Under the pieces are notes generated by a model, which saw only the letters and a list, made by a program, of their open reading frames with translations, was not told the origin of the DNA and searched no databases. The translations under genes and the position numbers were made by a program. Positions 15,689 through 26,834 of a DNA stretch of 26,834 nucleotides are shown one piece after another. Source of the DNA: Oppiella nova (Eukaryota; Arthropoda; Arachnida; Sarcoptiformes; Oppiidae); the NCBI GenBank assembly GCA_905397405.1, contig CAJPVJ010000384.1, positions 1 to 26,834 on the forward strand, given 5' to 3'. The stretch's first letter is position 1. The number at the start of each line of letters is the position of its first letter.

Positions 15689-17743
15689 CTATTTGAGAGA
15701 CACACGAATCCTATGCCAAGAGTTATTGAGAACTCCTCTCAGATTCCAGAGATTTCTCACATTCTCGGGCTGTATATTGTAGTGGGAATCAGTTGCCCGA
15801 CACACCAGTTCCACTTTATGGCCAGATTTCCACTCTTTGGGCACTGGGATGTTAGCCTGTGTTACCACAAAAGTCCATACAATTAGTGTTAAATTATTAA
15901 ATCCATTGCATCCATTCCTACCTTCCATAGAGTCCATGAATAAGTCCTATTAAGAGGACTGTCCTCCTGTTGCAGTTCCGCTGTCACCCAATTGATGCCC
16001 TCATCAGCCGACACGTCCACTCGAATCACTTTCCGTCCGCCACCACTCCACGCATAACCACTCATTTGTATATTCCTATTCTCATCCATCTGAACCAACT
16101 GTCCCTCCCGGGGCTCACAAATAGCCGACTGAACGGGCAGTTCTTGTATAGAGGGGGCGCTCTCGAAGTCAACGTTATGCCAATCAATGTTTGGTGAAAA
16201 ACTCTTGTAGTCCTTCCTTTGCCAATGACTATGACTTTCCTCATCGCTTAACACAATGCGTGACAACCACTTGACATTGCGGGCGCCCACCACTCCCGGC
16301 GCTATCAGTCGCAATGGAAAGCCGTGATCCAGCGGAATGTCCTCATCATTCATTTCATATGCTACTAAAAAGTCTGCGTTTGGGTTCAGCGCCTAAACCA
16401 TCACATATTGATTGCATAAGCATTGAGGGGATAATCACTGGAATAGATCCTCACTTTAATGGCCTCAACGCTGGCGCCGTACGGATTGGATGAGACATCG
16501 AAGTCCAGGCCATCGAACTGAACGTGTTTGATGTTTTGATCGTCAAAATCGAGACCACAGTACTGAAGGACATCGACGAGTCGAGCGCCACTCCATTTGG
16601 CATTACTGATGGCCGCCGACCCCCACGACAGGCCTTTCACCTCTTTGACCTGTTGTTTAGCATACAATTCAAACATTTCCTAATCGCTCAACAAATTAAT
16701 AATTCAATACTTTATTCATTTCATCCCTTCTATTGCCGGCGCACTGTATCGTCGATATGACCGTGTGTTTCGGGAATTTCTTTTTGATCTCATCTAAGGT
16801 TAGAGTCTTCGGCTCTTTGAGGCCAAAGCCCTCGATCTCAAGGGTATAGTTCTCGATATCGATTTCAGGCACCGGTAAGTGATTCCTAACAAAAAATATT
16901 TCTCTGAAAATACATTTCACATAAAAAGTTGACATCAATTTCAAAACAAAACCAACAATTCATTCAAAACTCATTCAATTACTTCGGAGTCAAAAACTGT
17001 TGGGTCAGTAGTTCTTCGGGCGGTTCCGCGTTGAATGGCTTTTTAGATCTGACCCTTAGAACCGGATGTCGTAGCGGGTCGTTATCATAGGGATCGGGAG
17101 TACTATCGACGCCCGGTTTCTCAACAGTCCTGTCCTTTGAATCCAGATTTCCGATGCGATACTTCTCTAGCATTTTGAACACTTCGCGTGTCTTATGGAC
17201 AGCGAATAGCGTCCAAAACGGTTCCAGTGCTCCTCCAGAGCTCATCAATATCTTATCGCCTCCGGGATGTTGGCCAACAAAGTCGGTGATATCGTAGACA
17301 CCGCTGCGGAATGAAACCCAAATCCTTTTGGACATATCGTTATGTTTGGCCACTTCTTCGGCCGTATAGCTCTTCAGACCACTTATTTCGCGACCAAATT
17401 CTGCAAACTCTTGGTCTTCGCTGTTATTTACGGCTTCTTTGGCAGCAATTGTCAGTAAACTCTTGCGTTTCCACCAAACGATGGCTAAAGTGGTGCCAAT
17501 TGTGGCCAAAATTGCAGTCCTTTTGATGGCATATCTCTTATCGAAATTGTGATCATTTTGATGAAAACCATTTGTCTTGTGTCTCAAGAAGTGGCCAACA
17601 GGTCTGTCGTCAAAGGAATTGCATCTGCGGCTCAAGAGTTGGCGATCAGTTGTGGACAAGTGGTAGAGGTATCTGTAACTTGTGGTCAAATCACTGAATC
17701 TAATGACCACTGATTTACTTCTGATCACAGTTTGAGATAACAT
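15689..17743 (-). CDS. SUOX: Sulfite oxidase, mitochondrial, 5 exons
   Basis: Oxidises sulfite to sulfate in the mitochondrial intermembrane space, passing electrons to cytochrome c; it needs molybdopterin and heme. Exons in order: 16983-17743, 16711-16903, 16455-16649, 15922-16392, 15689-15856. Introns are 61-79 bp GT-AG and all junctions keep frame, giving 595 aa (human 545). Residues 1-70 are basic and Arg/Ser-rich, like a mitochondrial presequence, followed by a hydrophobic segment (about 76-91) that resembles the bipartite sorting signal of the family. The cytochrome b5 domain (about 125-200) keeps heme ligands His159 in QHPGGDK and His183 in AVHK. The molybdenum-binding Cys308 sits in QCAGNRR. 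DHGFPLRL, PGVVGARNVKWL, SAPSIQELPVQSAI, GYAWSGGGR and the C-terminal WNLRGVLNNSWHR complete the dimerisation domain. The extra length is mostly N-terminal. Confidence 0.96.
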
Positions 17744-17990
17744 TTCATTTCATCAAAAGTTTGGTTCACTTCAAAGTAAATACAACACTACTCGTAAGAA
17801 TCGGTTAACTGATAGTGTGTTTGACGTACAGATAACCCGTTCTAAATGTCTCTATAAGTTATGAGTTTGTATTGCATTACATAATATACGTTATTCTGTG
17901 GGTTATATTCAATTCAATTTAGTTTTTAATGAATTGCAAAAATCTTTTATCCACTCAAACAAGTCTTGCATCTCATCCTTATATCAGTCT

Positions 17991-18005
17991 TCTCTCTCTC
18001 TCTCT

Positions 18006-18037
<32 letters not shown>

Positions 18038-18039
18038 CC
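17991..18039. repeat. CT/GA microsatellite
   Basis: A near-pure TC dinucleotide tract with CCC interruptions, pyrimidine-only on the plus strand, in the upstream flank of SUOX. The minus strand reads as GAGA-type sequence. Confidence 0.95.
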
Positions 18040-18402
18040 TATATCTCATTAGCGGTTATCTCAAGAATGTATTCATCAAAACCTGAAAACATTGAATGAT
18101 TGAGAAAATTATGAAAATTTGTATTTGAAACGCGAGTACAAAGAGGGTATCAATGGATGGACTGGTATTTTGTTGGCTCACAGAGTGTTAGTAAAGAGGA
18201 CTCAGAAATATGAGAAATTGACAACAATTTGTCCAAAAAAGTTGTTTTTAAAATTATCACAAAAAAACTTACAGATTGTTAGGTCTTAAACCTTTGTGAC
18301 ACAATCCATGAGGTGATTGACCACAAACTTTAACCCCTTATCTCACACATCAAATGCCATCATATATTACACACAAAAATTCTTGTGTTTTAAGTCACTC
18401 TG

Positions 18403-18428
18403 TAATAATAATAATAATAATAATAATA
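18403..18428. repeat. TAA trinucleotide microsatellite
   Basis: About 8.7 uninterrupted copies of TAA in AT-rich intergenic DNA. Confidence 0.95.
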
Positions 18429-19565
18429 TCAGGGTCTTTTATTTGACTCCTTTTTGCTAATTAAATGCTCATTAAATGCAAAGAATTTTTGCGAAATAAA
18501 AATAAGAGACTTCTGAGTAAACCTCCCGTTCCCATCACTTCCCATGACATCCAATCATCAAATTAGTCGTTAGTATTTTGCTTAGCCGTCTATTGAACGA
18601 CAATTACATAACTATGTTATATAATATAATATTATACAATATTCTCATTTTATTATTATTATAATGATTAATTTAAACTAAAATAATTAAACATTTATAT
18701 AACATTAATATGAGAGAAATATAGCACAAAACTACTTATTATTATATAATCCTCTTTATTAGCGATACTTTAGATTCAATTAAATTTTTTTATCCCATTT
18801 GTCAATACAGGTATTGTTAGTATAGTTTGTATTTTGGTGTACATTAGCCTCCGGTATGTGCTCTTCAAACAATTATGATTATGTAGAGCTGTTCCCAAAC
18901 CTCCCAAACCTATTCCAGAGGATAGTTCCCATACTTCTGAATATACCATTCCTTAAGAAATGTCTAGTTTTTTCAGTACATTAGCATTGAAATTAATATC
19001 TATATATTATATTATAAGTATATTTTAAACTATAATTTCAATTATACATTGATTGCATTCCGCTGGCGTCTATTTGTGCCCCAAATGTTTACCAAAACTT
19101 AGTTTCAGAGCTATTTTTGTGGCTAATTATGTGAATCAGTTTGTGTGCACTCTGTGTGAGTGAAAACTGCGGCACAAAAGCCTATTCTTTGCCATTAAAT
19201 GTTTGACTCCACTTGTAATCAGTTATTAAAAATCGTTTCACTCAATGATGAATTGGCCCACAATTTAATCAATGATTTATTAGAGTTCATCCCATTATTA
19301 GAGTTTACGACCAAAAATAAAGGCTTAACTTAATGCTAATAATATACAACTCTATGAAGATTAAGGAAGTTTTTACACTAAACATTAATTTGCTACAAAC
19401 TTTCATTAGTTTATGATAAAAGTCCGGTTTAGCCATCATATGTAATCACAGTACTTTGAATACAAAACTTTGTTCATTATACTGCTATACAGTACAGTAG
19501 TTTATGACTTAATTCATCTAATTTTCATAGTATCATACAATCTGTTCATAACTTATAACCAAATA

Positions 19566-20207
19566 ATGGATTCAATACAAGAAATCAAATCAATAATGGA
19601 TTCAATTTTAGTCTTATTGCGGATCAAAACCAATGAAATCCCGGAAACATCGACTGAATTGAATAACGAATGGACGGCTGATGCGAAAAAGTATTTGGAT
19701 TTATTGGTCAAAGCCTGTCATACGCTGGACATGAATCCCAAAGACATTAGTGGATGCGATTCACACCATACTATCATTGATAAGATATTAAAGACAACAC
19801 AACTCTACGAATTGAAACGATTGGACAAAGAGATCGAAACGAAAATCATTGAATTGAAGAAACACAACGAAGCCGTCAAAGGACTGTTACGGGAGGCCAG
19901 GGCTGAGACGGAGACAGATTTGACACAATTGAAGACTAAAAGTCAATATTATGAGGAAAAGGGTAATGAATACCGCAGAAGAACTAAAGACTCGGAACAG
20001 ACTCTGAAAGACTGCGGATATTCGTGTGAATTGAGTCGAGAGGCCATCGATGGGCTCATCCGAGGTAATGACAAACTGAAGGAAAACCTAAAAACAGTTA
20101 ACCAAAAGCTCGCGAATTACAAGGATTTTGAACCAAATAACGAGTCACTCAAGAAAGCCATTCAACAACTGAAAGCCGAGTCTGAAAAACTGAACATTGA
20201 TTTGTAA
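19566..20207 (+). CDS. HAUS1: Coiled-coil protein, probable augmin subunit HAUS1
   Basis: A 213-aa frame if translation begins at the ATG giving MDSIQEIKSI. The in-frame extension to 19470 adds 32 hydrophobic residues that look like translated AT-rich DNA, so I excluded it. The protein is mostly charged coiled coil. The last 90 residues align by eye with HAUS1: a KSQYYEEKGNEY segment, SEQTLKDCGYSCELSREAI, then LKTVNQKLANYKDFEPNNESL followed by an LKAESEKL tail. In human HAUS1 the equivalent positions carry a YxDLxPNxxL motif followed by AKxEL. HAUS1 is part of the eight-subunit augmin complex that recruits gamma-tubulin to spindle microtubules. The human protein is 278 aa, so about 60 N-terminal residues are missing here; an unfound 5' exon is likely. 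An unrelated coiled-coil protein remains possible. Confidence 0.65.
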   Translation: MDSIQEIKSIMDSILVLLRIKTNEIPETSTELNNEWTADAKKYLDLLVKACHTLDMNPKDISGCDSHHTIIDKILKTTQLYELKRLDKEIETKIIELKKHNEAVKGLLREARAETETDLTQLKTKSQYYEEKGNEYRRRTKDSEQTLKDCGYSCELSREAIDGLIRGNDKLKENLKTVNQKLANYKDFEPNNESLKKAIQQLKAESEKLNIDL

Positions 20208-21752
20208 AAATAGTTTTTAGTTTACAATTATTATTAATATGTTTTCTAACCTTTAATTAGATATGATTACAAATGCCATCGATTTTAAATGTTTACTAAT
20301 TGTTTGTGCTAATATTTAAATTATGTTTTAAAATATAAATTAACAAAATAATAAAACAAAATATAGTTTTTAAAAATGTAGTTTGTTGAGTGGAATTAAT
20401 TTATTTTATATTTAGTTATAAAATAAAGAATAATTTATATCTCACTTCATTCTTTAATAAATTATGATAATTTTTATTATAGATTTTCAGCAAACTTTTA
20501 GTTACGCAGCTAATTAAAAAGTTAGCTGAACTCCGATAACCTCAAAAATTTCTTAAGTTTTATGATACAGTAATACTGTACACATTGAATGGCAGTAAAC
20601 GTCCTAAAAAATTGCTCAAAAGTGCTGTATATTTTGATATTTATTTCATTTTTCCTAATTTATTCAATGAATTCCTGAATAATAAGAGATTAAACGTCTG
20701 TTAATTTCGTATTTATTTAAACACTTTATAAACACAAAGAAAAATTGGGTTTCAAATTAGTATAAAAAGCAAAAATAGAGTTGAATTTTAATATTAATAG
20801 TCGATGTGTTATTAACAGCCGGAGTTTGAATCAAAATATACATTATATAATCACTATAAATTTCCGTAGTTTTTATTATAAGTGTAATTCTCATTCCGTA
20901 TCCTTATTTCTTCACTTACATATAATTTATCGTAATATAGACTACAATTAAGTTGAGTACTTGATAAAAAATAAACTTAGAGAATATTCGCTAAACATAA
21001 ATATATCTACTTTTATACATAAAAAGCATATTTTTATATTATGCTTTTATAAAAAGCATTTTAAGATCGAAAATATTTTTTGTGGATATCATTATTCAAT
21101 TTAATGACAATTTTATTCATTTTTATAATAAATTAAAACTTTAAAATACATATCAAATATTTTGTCTCTTATTTTTATGACCATTCCGGGGGCCCAGGAG
21201 TGTGTGTATGTGAGCCCACTCTCACATATTTAATCATGATACGTTTGCATTACGGGTTTACTTTATATACAAATTCAACAGACATTGACTCCGAAAAAGT
21301 CATAAATAGATAACAAATATTGGAAAAACTTATTCTCCGGTTTTGCTATTCAGAGGAATTTTCAAACACAACAAAAACAATATATAATATGATATGAAAA
21401 CTCATTAGTGAGGGACTGAGGGAGAGGGCCATCGCATGAATGAGTCGTCCAAAAGAAAGTGATTTTAAATTAACATTTTCTTACATATAATCAGCAGTTC
21501 TTAGACTAAAATTATTTCGCAGATGTAATGTGTGTTTCCGATGTAACCCAAAGATAATGAAAAAGTTTCACATACAAAACCCTTTGTAGACTATATAGAG
21601 ACATATTATTATAACCGAATTTTAAATGCGATTTTACTTGTGTTTTCAGCTAATCATAACTTTTTTCAAAATCTCCAAACTTATGGTCAGTGAAGTCGAG
21701 TCGAGGGGTCAGACACTAACACTAATGCGATAGTGATCTATAGGTGTGCGAC

Positions 21753-21794
21753 AGAGAGGGAGAGGGAGAGGGAGAGGGAGAGAGAGAGAGAGAG
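21753..21794. repeat. GA-rich microsatellite (GAGAGG/GA)
   Basis: Purine-only tract on the plus strand made of GAGAGG units grading into GA dinucleotides. It sits inside a GC-richer patch, unlike typical neutral AT-rich spacer. Confidence 0.95.
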
Positions 21795-22131
21795 GTACTG
21801 TAGGTAGGGGGTGGCCACGTAGGGGGCTGACAGGCATTAAAAAGCCGGTGCGATATAATACAAATGCGGCGCTAATGGTTGGGACCGCACGGCTGAGCTC
21901 TTTGTTGATGTTGTGCACAGTTTGAGCCAAAATTCTCACTTCAATACAAGAGACAAAAAATATATTATACGTTTGCATGCGGTGGACATCCAGTGGGAGA
22001 CCTACGATATTGTCATATAATAAATAATGGCCTTAACTTCTTGACGACAAAATCCCTTTTCTCACACATAAACACGACTTTCGTTTAAATGCCAACAAAA
22101 CCGAAGTACTAATTAGTTTTCATATCGTATT

Positions 22132-22164
22132 AGAGAGAGAGAGAGAGAGAGTAAGAGAGAGAGA
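22132..22164. repeat. GA dinucleotide microsatellite
   Basis: Two GA runs separated by a TA interruption, purine-rich on the plus strand, about 340 bases after the first GA tract. Confidence 0.95.
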
Positions 22165-23665
22165 TGTGACCAAACATTAAGTCGTTTTCGGCGACTATTT
22201 CTATCCTCTGCGAGACTTTTCATGACTAATGTTTGAGAAAATGCTTTGTTTTGTAAAACAATTTGTATGAATTGGCTGTTAATACAAATAATATAGCGTT
22301 TATTCTCTCGATGCCAACGATTCTCTCATAGCATTCCTATTCGCAGACAAAGTGTAAGTTTTCGCTCAAAGTTTCTGTGCCTCCGAGTCATTCATTCAAT
22401 TATATCATATATATTAAAGTTTCGCTCATTTCTAGACATAACTAAGTATTCAAAACAAGTTATTTGTTATTTTCGGCTCCGAATGCCAACCCGTATCTCA
22501 ACACAAACAAAAAGTATACTCAAAACTAATGGTAATAAGTATAAGATTGGAGAATATGTTGTCTCTTCACACGTTCATTAATGCATTAAATCGTTTGCAA
22601 ACTTTAAAACACAGCTCAGAAATTACATTAAATAACATTATACTTAATATTAATAGTATAAAATATACAGCATTATAAAAGTTTATATGAAAATTTGTAT
22701 TTAGGATTAAATGAAACAAGTATTTCATGTGAAAAAATCAAGTTTTTAATAAAGAGGTAGAACTTTATTATTACATTTGCAGATAAAACATAATATAGTA
22801 GTTGAATATTACAAGTGTTTACTACAAACAGAAAACATTAGTTATTTATTTTCCAATGTAATCATAATATATTACTTCAATGATTAGTGAAATTTAATTT
22901 TTTGTGGAGTTTATAACGTTATATAATATAATATTCTTGTCGATAATAATAATATTAAATATAAAAAATGATATGATATTACTGTATAAGTAGTCAATAA
23001 AAACTTACATTTAATTTAAATTCAAGTCACCTAAAGACACTTGAATATAATAATAATATTAATTTCTATACATTTGAATCAACAAAAATTTCATAATCAT
23101 TACTGAATATACAATACTGACTCAATATTTTTTCTGTTCAACAAATATATCTAACATTTCAACAAAAAAAGATTTTCTCATCTTTTTATCAACACAAACA
23201 TCACATTAAATATAATTTTCATTAATTAATTAATTTTCATTATAAAAAACAAACAGTACTCTTATAGACTGTATTTGGAGTATAACTTAATTAAGTTTAA
23301 GCTAAAGGTGCGAATCTCTGAAATATACATGTATTTATATATAAATTATATAAATATCGATATTTAGAGCGCTATTTTGCTGCCAAAAAAGTTTTTAATA
23401 CATTTTTCATGAAAAATTGAAAGACTTTTTTAGTTATCATAATTATTATATTATTAAATATAAGCATTTTGTTTGTGAAATAAAATTTTCATGTTTATCG
23501 TCCGATAATCTAATCAAAAAACTTATCAAATGCTTCTCTAAATAGAGTATAATTATAGCCTAAAAAGAGCCGTAAATTTAATGCCAAAGAAAAACACAAA
23601 TTTTTCTTTAATCAAAAAACTCCTAAAAAACTTTAATTAAAAAAGGCTATCATTTGCTGCTATTA

Positions 23666-24534
23666 TTAAACCGATTGCTTGAAACCATAGTTATCGATAC
23701 AAAGCGTGTGATTATTGATACCATTATTAGTGTTCAAATCGCAGCCTTTGTGTGATTTACAGAACTCCCTCTCCAGGGAACGGGAGATATTTCGGCGCTC
23801 ACTCTCGTCGGCGAATATTGTGTACAAATTGCTCCTCTGTTTTGGCTGATTCCGGGTCCGACCCCAACTGCCCACGTGTCTGATGTGGGACTGGTGTATG
23901 GGTGCGTCCACTCGGATGCTACTGACCGACGAGTGCGCGAACTGTCGGTTCACTGTGGCCGACATCGCCCGACGGGACGGTATGTAATGGCCGTAGAGTT
24001 TGCTATCGTTTGGCTGCGATTCCAAGCAGTCATAGAGAATCTCTTCGTAGATGTGCTGCTCGGGTACCGTCCGGTAGGATATGGAGCTGATGTCACTCAA
24101 GTCACTGGTGTCTGACTGGCAGACAGACAGCTCCTCCATCAGTAGATCAATGGAATCGGTATCCGTTTGTGTCGGCAGTAGAGAGCTTTGGAGACGACTG
24201 GACGCCGACGAGTGTTTGTAGATGTCTGGCTTGTGATGATTGGGCAGCTTTTGAGGCACCTGTAGGTCGTCCAGTATCTCGAGCATACATTTAGCCATTT
24301 CTGTGAAATGCGTTTTCTTAGATTTGCGATTAGATTTAGTAGAGCTGGTGGTTGTGGTGGTCGTGCCGTATATGCTGTGGTATGGACTGGATTTAGGTCG
24401 AGCGGTGGTCGTGGAGGACAGTGTGGCCGCGATTCTCAACTCCGAGGTTGTGATCAAATCGACGTCCAATTCGTGGGCTTTAGAGACGGCTGACACCGAC
24501 GATGAGAAGCCAGTCGTCTTCAGAGTTGAATAGT
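23666..24534 (-). CDS. Last exon of unrecognised Ser/Thr-rich protein
   Basis: A long minus-strand frame ends in TAA. A splice acceptor (TTGACAG, read on the minus strand) lies at 24535-24541, and the frame continues upstream only into AT-rich DNA, so this is probably a terminal exon of about 289 codons. An ATG at 24548-24550, 16 bases upstream of the acceptor boundary, would make it a 294-aa single-exon gene. The protein has no recognised domain: a Thr run, a basic KSNRKSKK patch, a predicted helix (HFTEMAKCMLEILDDLQV), a Ser/Asp-rich stretch and HIYEEILYDCLE. YEEI is the classic Src-family SH2 ligand motif when phosphorylated. The composition suggests a largely disordered signalling or scaffold protein. 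Codon-level GC is well above its surroundings, supporting real coding. Upstream exons should lie at higher coordinates but were not found with confidence. Confidence 0.65.
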
Positions 24535-26834
24535 CTGTCAATGCATTCAATGGGATATATAATAATATAATAATTGATCCTGGTTATTTATAATATAATA
24601 CGGAATCTCATTATTCGAGTCAATGAATGAAAATATAAAATATTGTTTTTATATTGCAATCAAATAAATAGAGAAAAGCGTTTAATATTCAAATCAATTG
24701 CTCGAAAACCACAACAAAAATCAAATTCTATTCACTGTTATAAAGAGTAGTAATTAATAGTGTAAACTAAATGTGAATTTAGTTTTTATGCTGTTTTCTT
24801 GAATATAGACTACTGTTTCGTATAATAGTTTTTAAATGGATTTCTATATTATAGAGAGAATGGTATGACTATTACGAGAGCATCTAATGGTTTATTTATG
24901 TTAATTAATTAAATTGTTAGTCAGTGGACGTTGTGTTGAGTGCTTTTTTGAAAGCACATAACGTACTGAAAAGCATACCAGTCCCTTACAGTTCAATATA
25001 TTTTCATATACGATAAGCAAAAATGCAAAACAAAGAACCCAATGAGAATAATAATAATAATTTTTAATTTAATTAAATCCATTGTACATGATTTAAAAAT
25101 TTAATTATAATTTGATTTATTGAACGCAAAAAAGTTCTCCAAAAAAGTCTGTATATATTCTTGTGTTTCATGACATGTAATGGTATAGTGGGCTAAACGC
25201 CAGAACCGGTGCTTTTTTATGAGGACCTGATCTCCTGAGCGCTCAGACGCCTAAAGATAATTATGTTTTAGGAGTAAAATACTCACTAAAATTATAGATA
25301 AAAGAAATCAGTTTTCGTATGCGATTATATTAAACCAAAAATTTCATATATTTATTATGAAATAAAAATTCTCAAAATATGAGTATATTAGCACAAAAAG
25401 GTTGTAGTATTTTGTGAATAAATAGATTAATAATAAGTATTTGTTGGGATTTAATTTGAGCCAAACATGTAGTGAGAGCTCAAGAATTATACATTATTTC
25501 ACTGATAGCGATATTAATATTAATTGATACTGATACTATTATGCCTTACGAATTGACACAACTTATAAATACAGAAAAGAAATTATTCTACAATTGATCA
25601 CAAATGAATAAATAAATTTAAAAATTCCTGTAAATTATGCTGTGTTTAGTGAATAAATTATATTCATAGCACCGGTACTAACAATAATTCACTGTTAGAT
25701 TAGAGCAAACATGCTATAAATTCACTCTTGGCTTGAAATACGAGTAAATCTTTGGGTTGAAAACACATAACATTGGACTCCACACAAAATCTATGGCTTT
25801 TTCTTTTCGTTTTGATTCCTACCAGTGCTGTGCCTGTCATTAATCTGGGCTTTGGATTGCTTTTGCCTTTTATTTTGTTGCTGTTATCAATTTTAAAGTA
25901 CTTTTTATAGTGATATATATTTTCTGAATACATGTCCAGTCATGAGAAAAAACAAATCAAAAAGTTATATTTAAATAGCATATTGAAAGGCACTGAGAAG
26001 TGCAATGAAGTACAAACTTATTTTACACAAAAACTTTTAATAACTTTAAGACTACTCATCAGTAATGGAATATTAAATGGTATTCAAAACTATTTTGTGA
26101 CCACATTTGGTGTCTATTTTAAGTGAACAACACTAGTAAAAGCACTTAATTTGTTTTGCTAACAAAACAAAAATAGCATTCAATAAATCCAATGCCTGTC
26201 ACAGACATGTAGACATTAATCACCAAAAAAAGTGCTCATTTTGTGTCCGTAAATAATAAGATAATTTGGAGCCAAATATGCCATAACCTACTGATAAGGC
26301 ACTCGTGTGTCCCATAACTTGAAAAATGTGTTTTTCTAAGAAAACTTCAGTTTTGTTCAAAAATATATATTATTCAATCAAAACGACACTTTATTCTGGG
26401 GGACGACTCAGGTCTTGAATATGAGAGCATTTTTCGTGAAATATTGCGACAAAAAATTATACTGTACTTCACTTAAGAGATAATAAAAATCTAAATCTTA
26501 AAAACGATTTTAATATCAGTTGTAATTTTTGTATTTTTAGAGAAAATTTAGGCAAAAACCACAGCTTTCGTTAATGATCTTTTTTACTGAATTCATATAC
26601 TATAAACTGATTTATAATTATAATATACAATTCATTAGCAAAACTGCATTTTATAGCGTTCTTTAATCTCTAGGTATTTATAATTAAATTCATAATAAAT
26701 GAACTCTTTTTTTGTGAAAACCTAATATTAATTGAAAGACTTTTGAAAAACGTTATCAAAAGACAAATCGTACGTAAAAAATATGTCAAAAAACAGACAT
26801 CAAAACAAACAAATAAAAAGATAGCAAAGATATT
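24535..26834. other. AT-rich region; probable intron or upstream flank
   Basis: No gene is firmly supported. If 23666-24534 is a terminal exon, this is likely intronic. A short GC-richer patch near 25190-25250 carries a minus-strand acceptor-like TTATCTTTAG followed by an open frame, and a perfect 12-bp palindrome (CTGAGCGCTCAG, 25235-25246). Two small frames at 25700-26126 have no coding signature. Otherwise it is A/T-rich low-complexity DNA. Confidence 0.45.

Larger units (their letters stand above)
17744..19565. other. AT-rich intergenic region with microsatellites
   Basis: Contains the SUOX promoter at the left, a CT tract and a TAA tract. GC rises around 19060-19280, where an ATG frame of 44 codons (19199-19333; MFDSTCNQLLKIVSLNDELA at its start) lies just upstream of the HAUS1-like gene. 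That frame could be a 5' exon of the gene or chance. No other gene is supported. Confidence 0.45.
20208..23665. other. Long AT-rich region without supported genes
   Basis: About 3.5 kb with no convincing coding sequence or RNA gene. Two GA microsatellites occur, each within a patch of higher GC (roughly 21690-21990 and 22060-22260). The first patch gives an 89-codon minus-strand frame, much of it encoded by the repeat, so it is not credited. The rest is low-complexity A/T DNA. Confidence 0.55.

Noticed and set aside
17898-18086. 62-codon Ser-Leu-rich frame
   Set aside because: Encoded by the CT microsatellite.
21709-21978. 89-codon minus-strand frame
   Set aside because: Much of it is Leu-Pro/Ser-Leu repeat from the GA tract; the rest has no recognised motif.
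23876-24533. Plus-strand frames opposite the Ser/Thr-rich exon
   Set aside because: Antisense shadows rich in Val/Gly, with a Val run that mirrors the Thr-rich run on the coding strand.
25700-26126. Two frames of 77 and 64 codons on opposite strands
   Set aside because: Lys/Asn/Ile-rich, no splice context and no family resemblance.

Overview
The window looks like nuclear DNA of a small-genome arthropod, most likely a mite (Acari). This rests on four things: very AT-rich spacers, short GT-AG introns of about 50 to 170 bases, animal-type proteins that all resemble metazoan homologues, and the presence of NAMPT, which to my knowledge flies lack. The taxonomic guess is an inference and no marker gene settles it.

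Region 1 (1-11619) is dominated by a large inverted duplication. The left arm (1-3308, cut by the window edge) and the right arm (8332-11619) are near-identical in opposite orientation. They flank a unique spacer of about 5 kb. Each arm carries an intact phosphomevalonate kinase gene (PMVK), a PMVK-NAMPT divergent promoter region, and exons 1-2 of nicotinamide phosphoribosyltransferase (NAMPT). Only the left NAMPT continues into exons 3-5 in the spacer (490 aa, complete). The right one is a 5' fragment. The spacer also holds the proteasome alpha-5 subunit gene (PSMA5), convergent with NAMPT, then about 2.3 kb of AT-rich DNA. Just before the right arm there is a perfect 48-bp hairpin-forming inverted repeat inside an island of coding-like DNA.

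Region 2 (11620-17743) is gene-dense. It has a secreted right-handed beta-helix protein of bacterial/fungal style (one intron), then on the minus strand an FKBP8-like tail-anchored immunophilin and a five-exon mitochondrial sulfite oxidase (SUOX). A possible 58-codon small gene lies between those two.

Region 3 (17744-26834) is sparse and AT-rich, with CT/GA and TAA microsatellites. It contains a coiled-coil gene that I read as augmin subunit HAUS1 (plus strand) and the last exon of an unrecognised Ser/Thr-rich protein (minus strand) whose upstream exons are not identified.

Most of the genes are independent housekeeping genes: isoprenoid synthesis, NAD salvage, proteasome, mitochondrial chaperoning, sulfite detoxification and spindle assembly. 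The notable biology is structural. The inverted arms meet the spacer inside NAMPT intron 2, so inverting the spacer by recombination between the arms would still leave a complete NAMPT gene.
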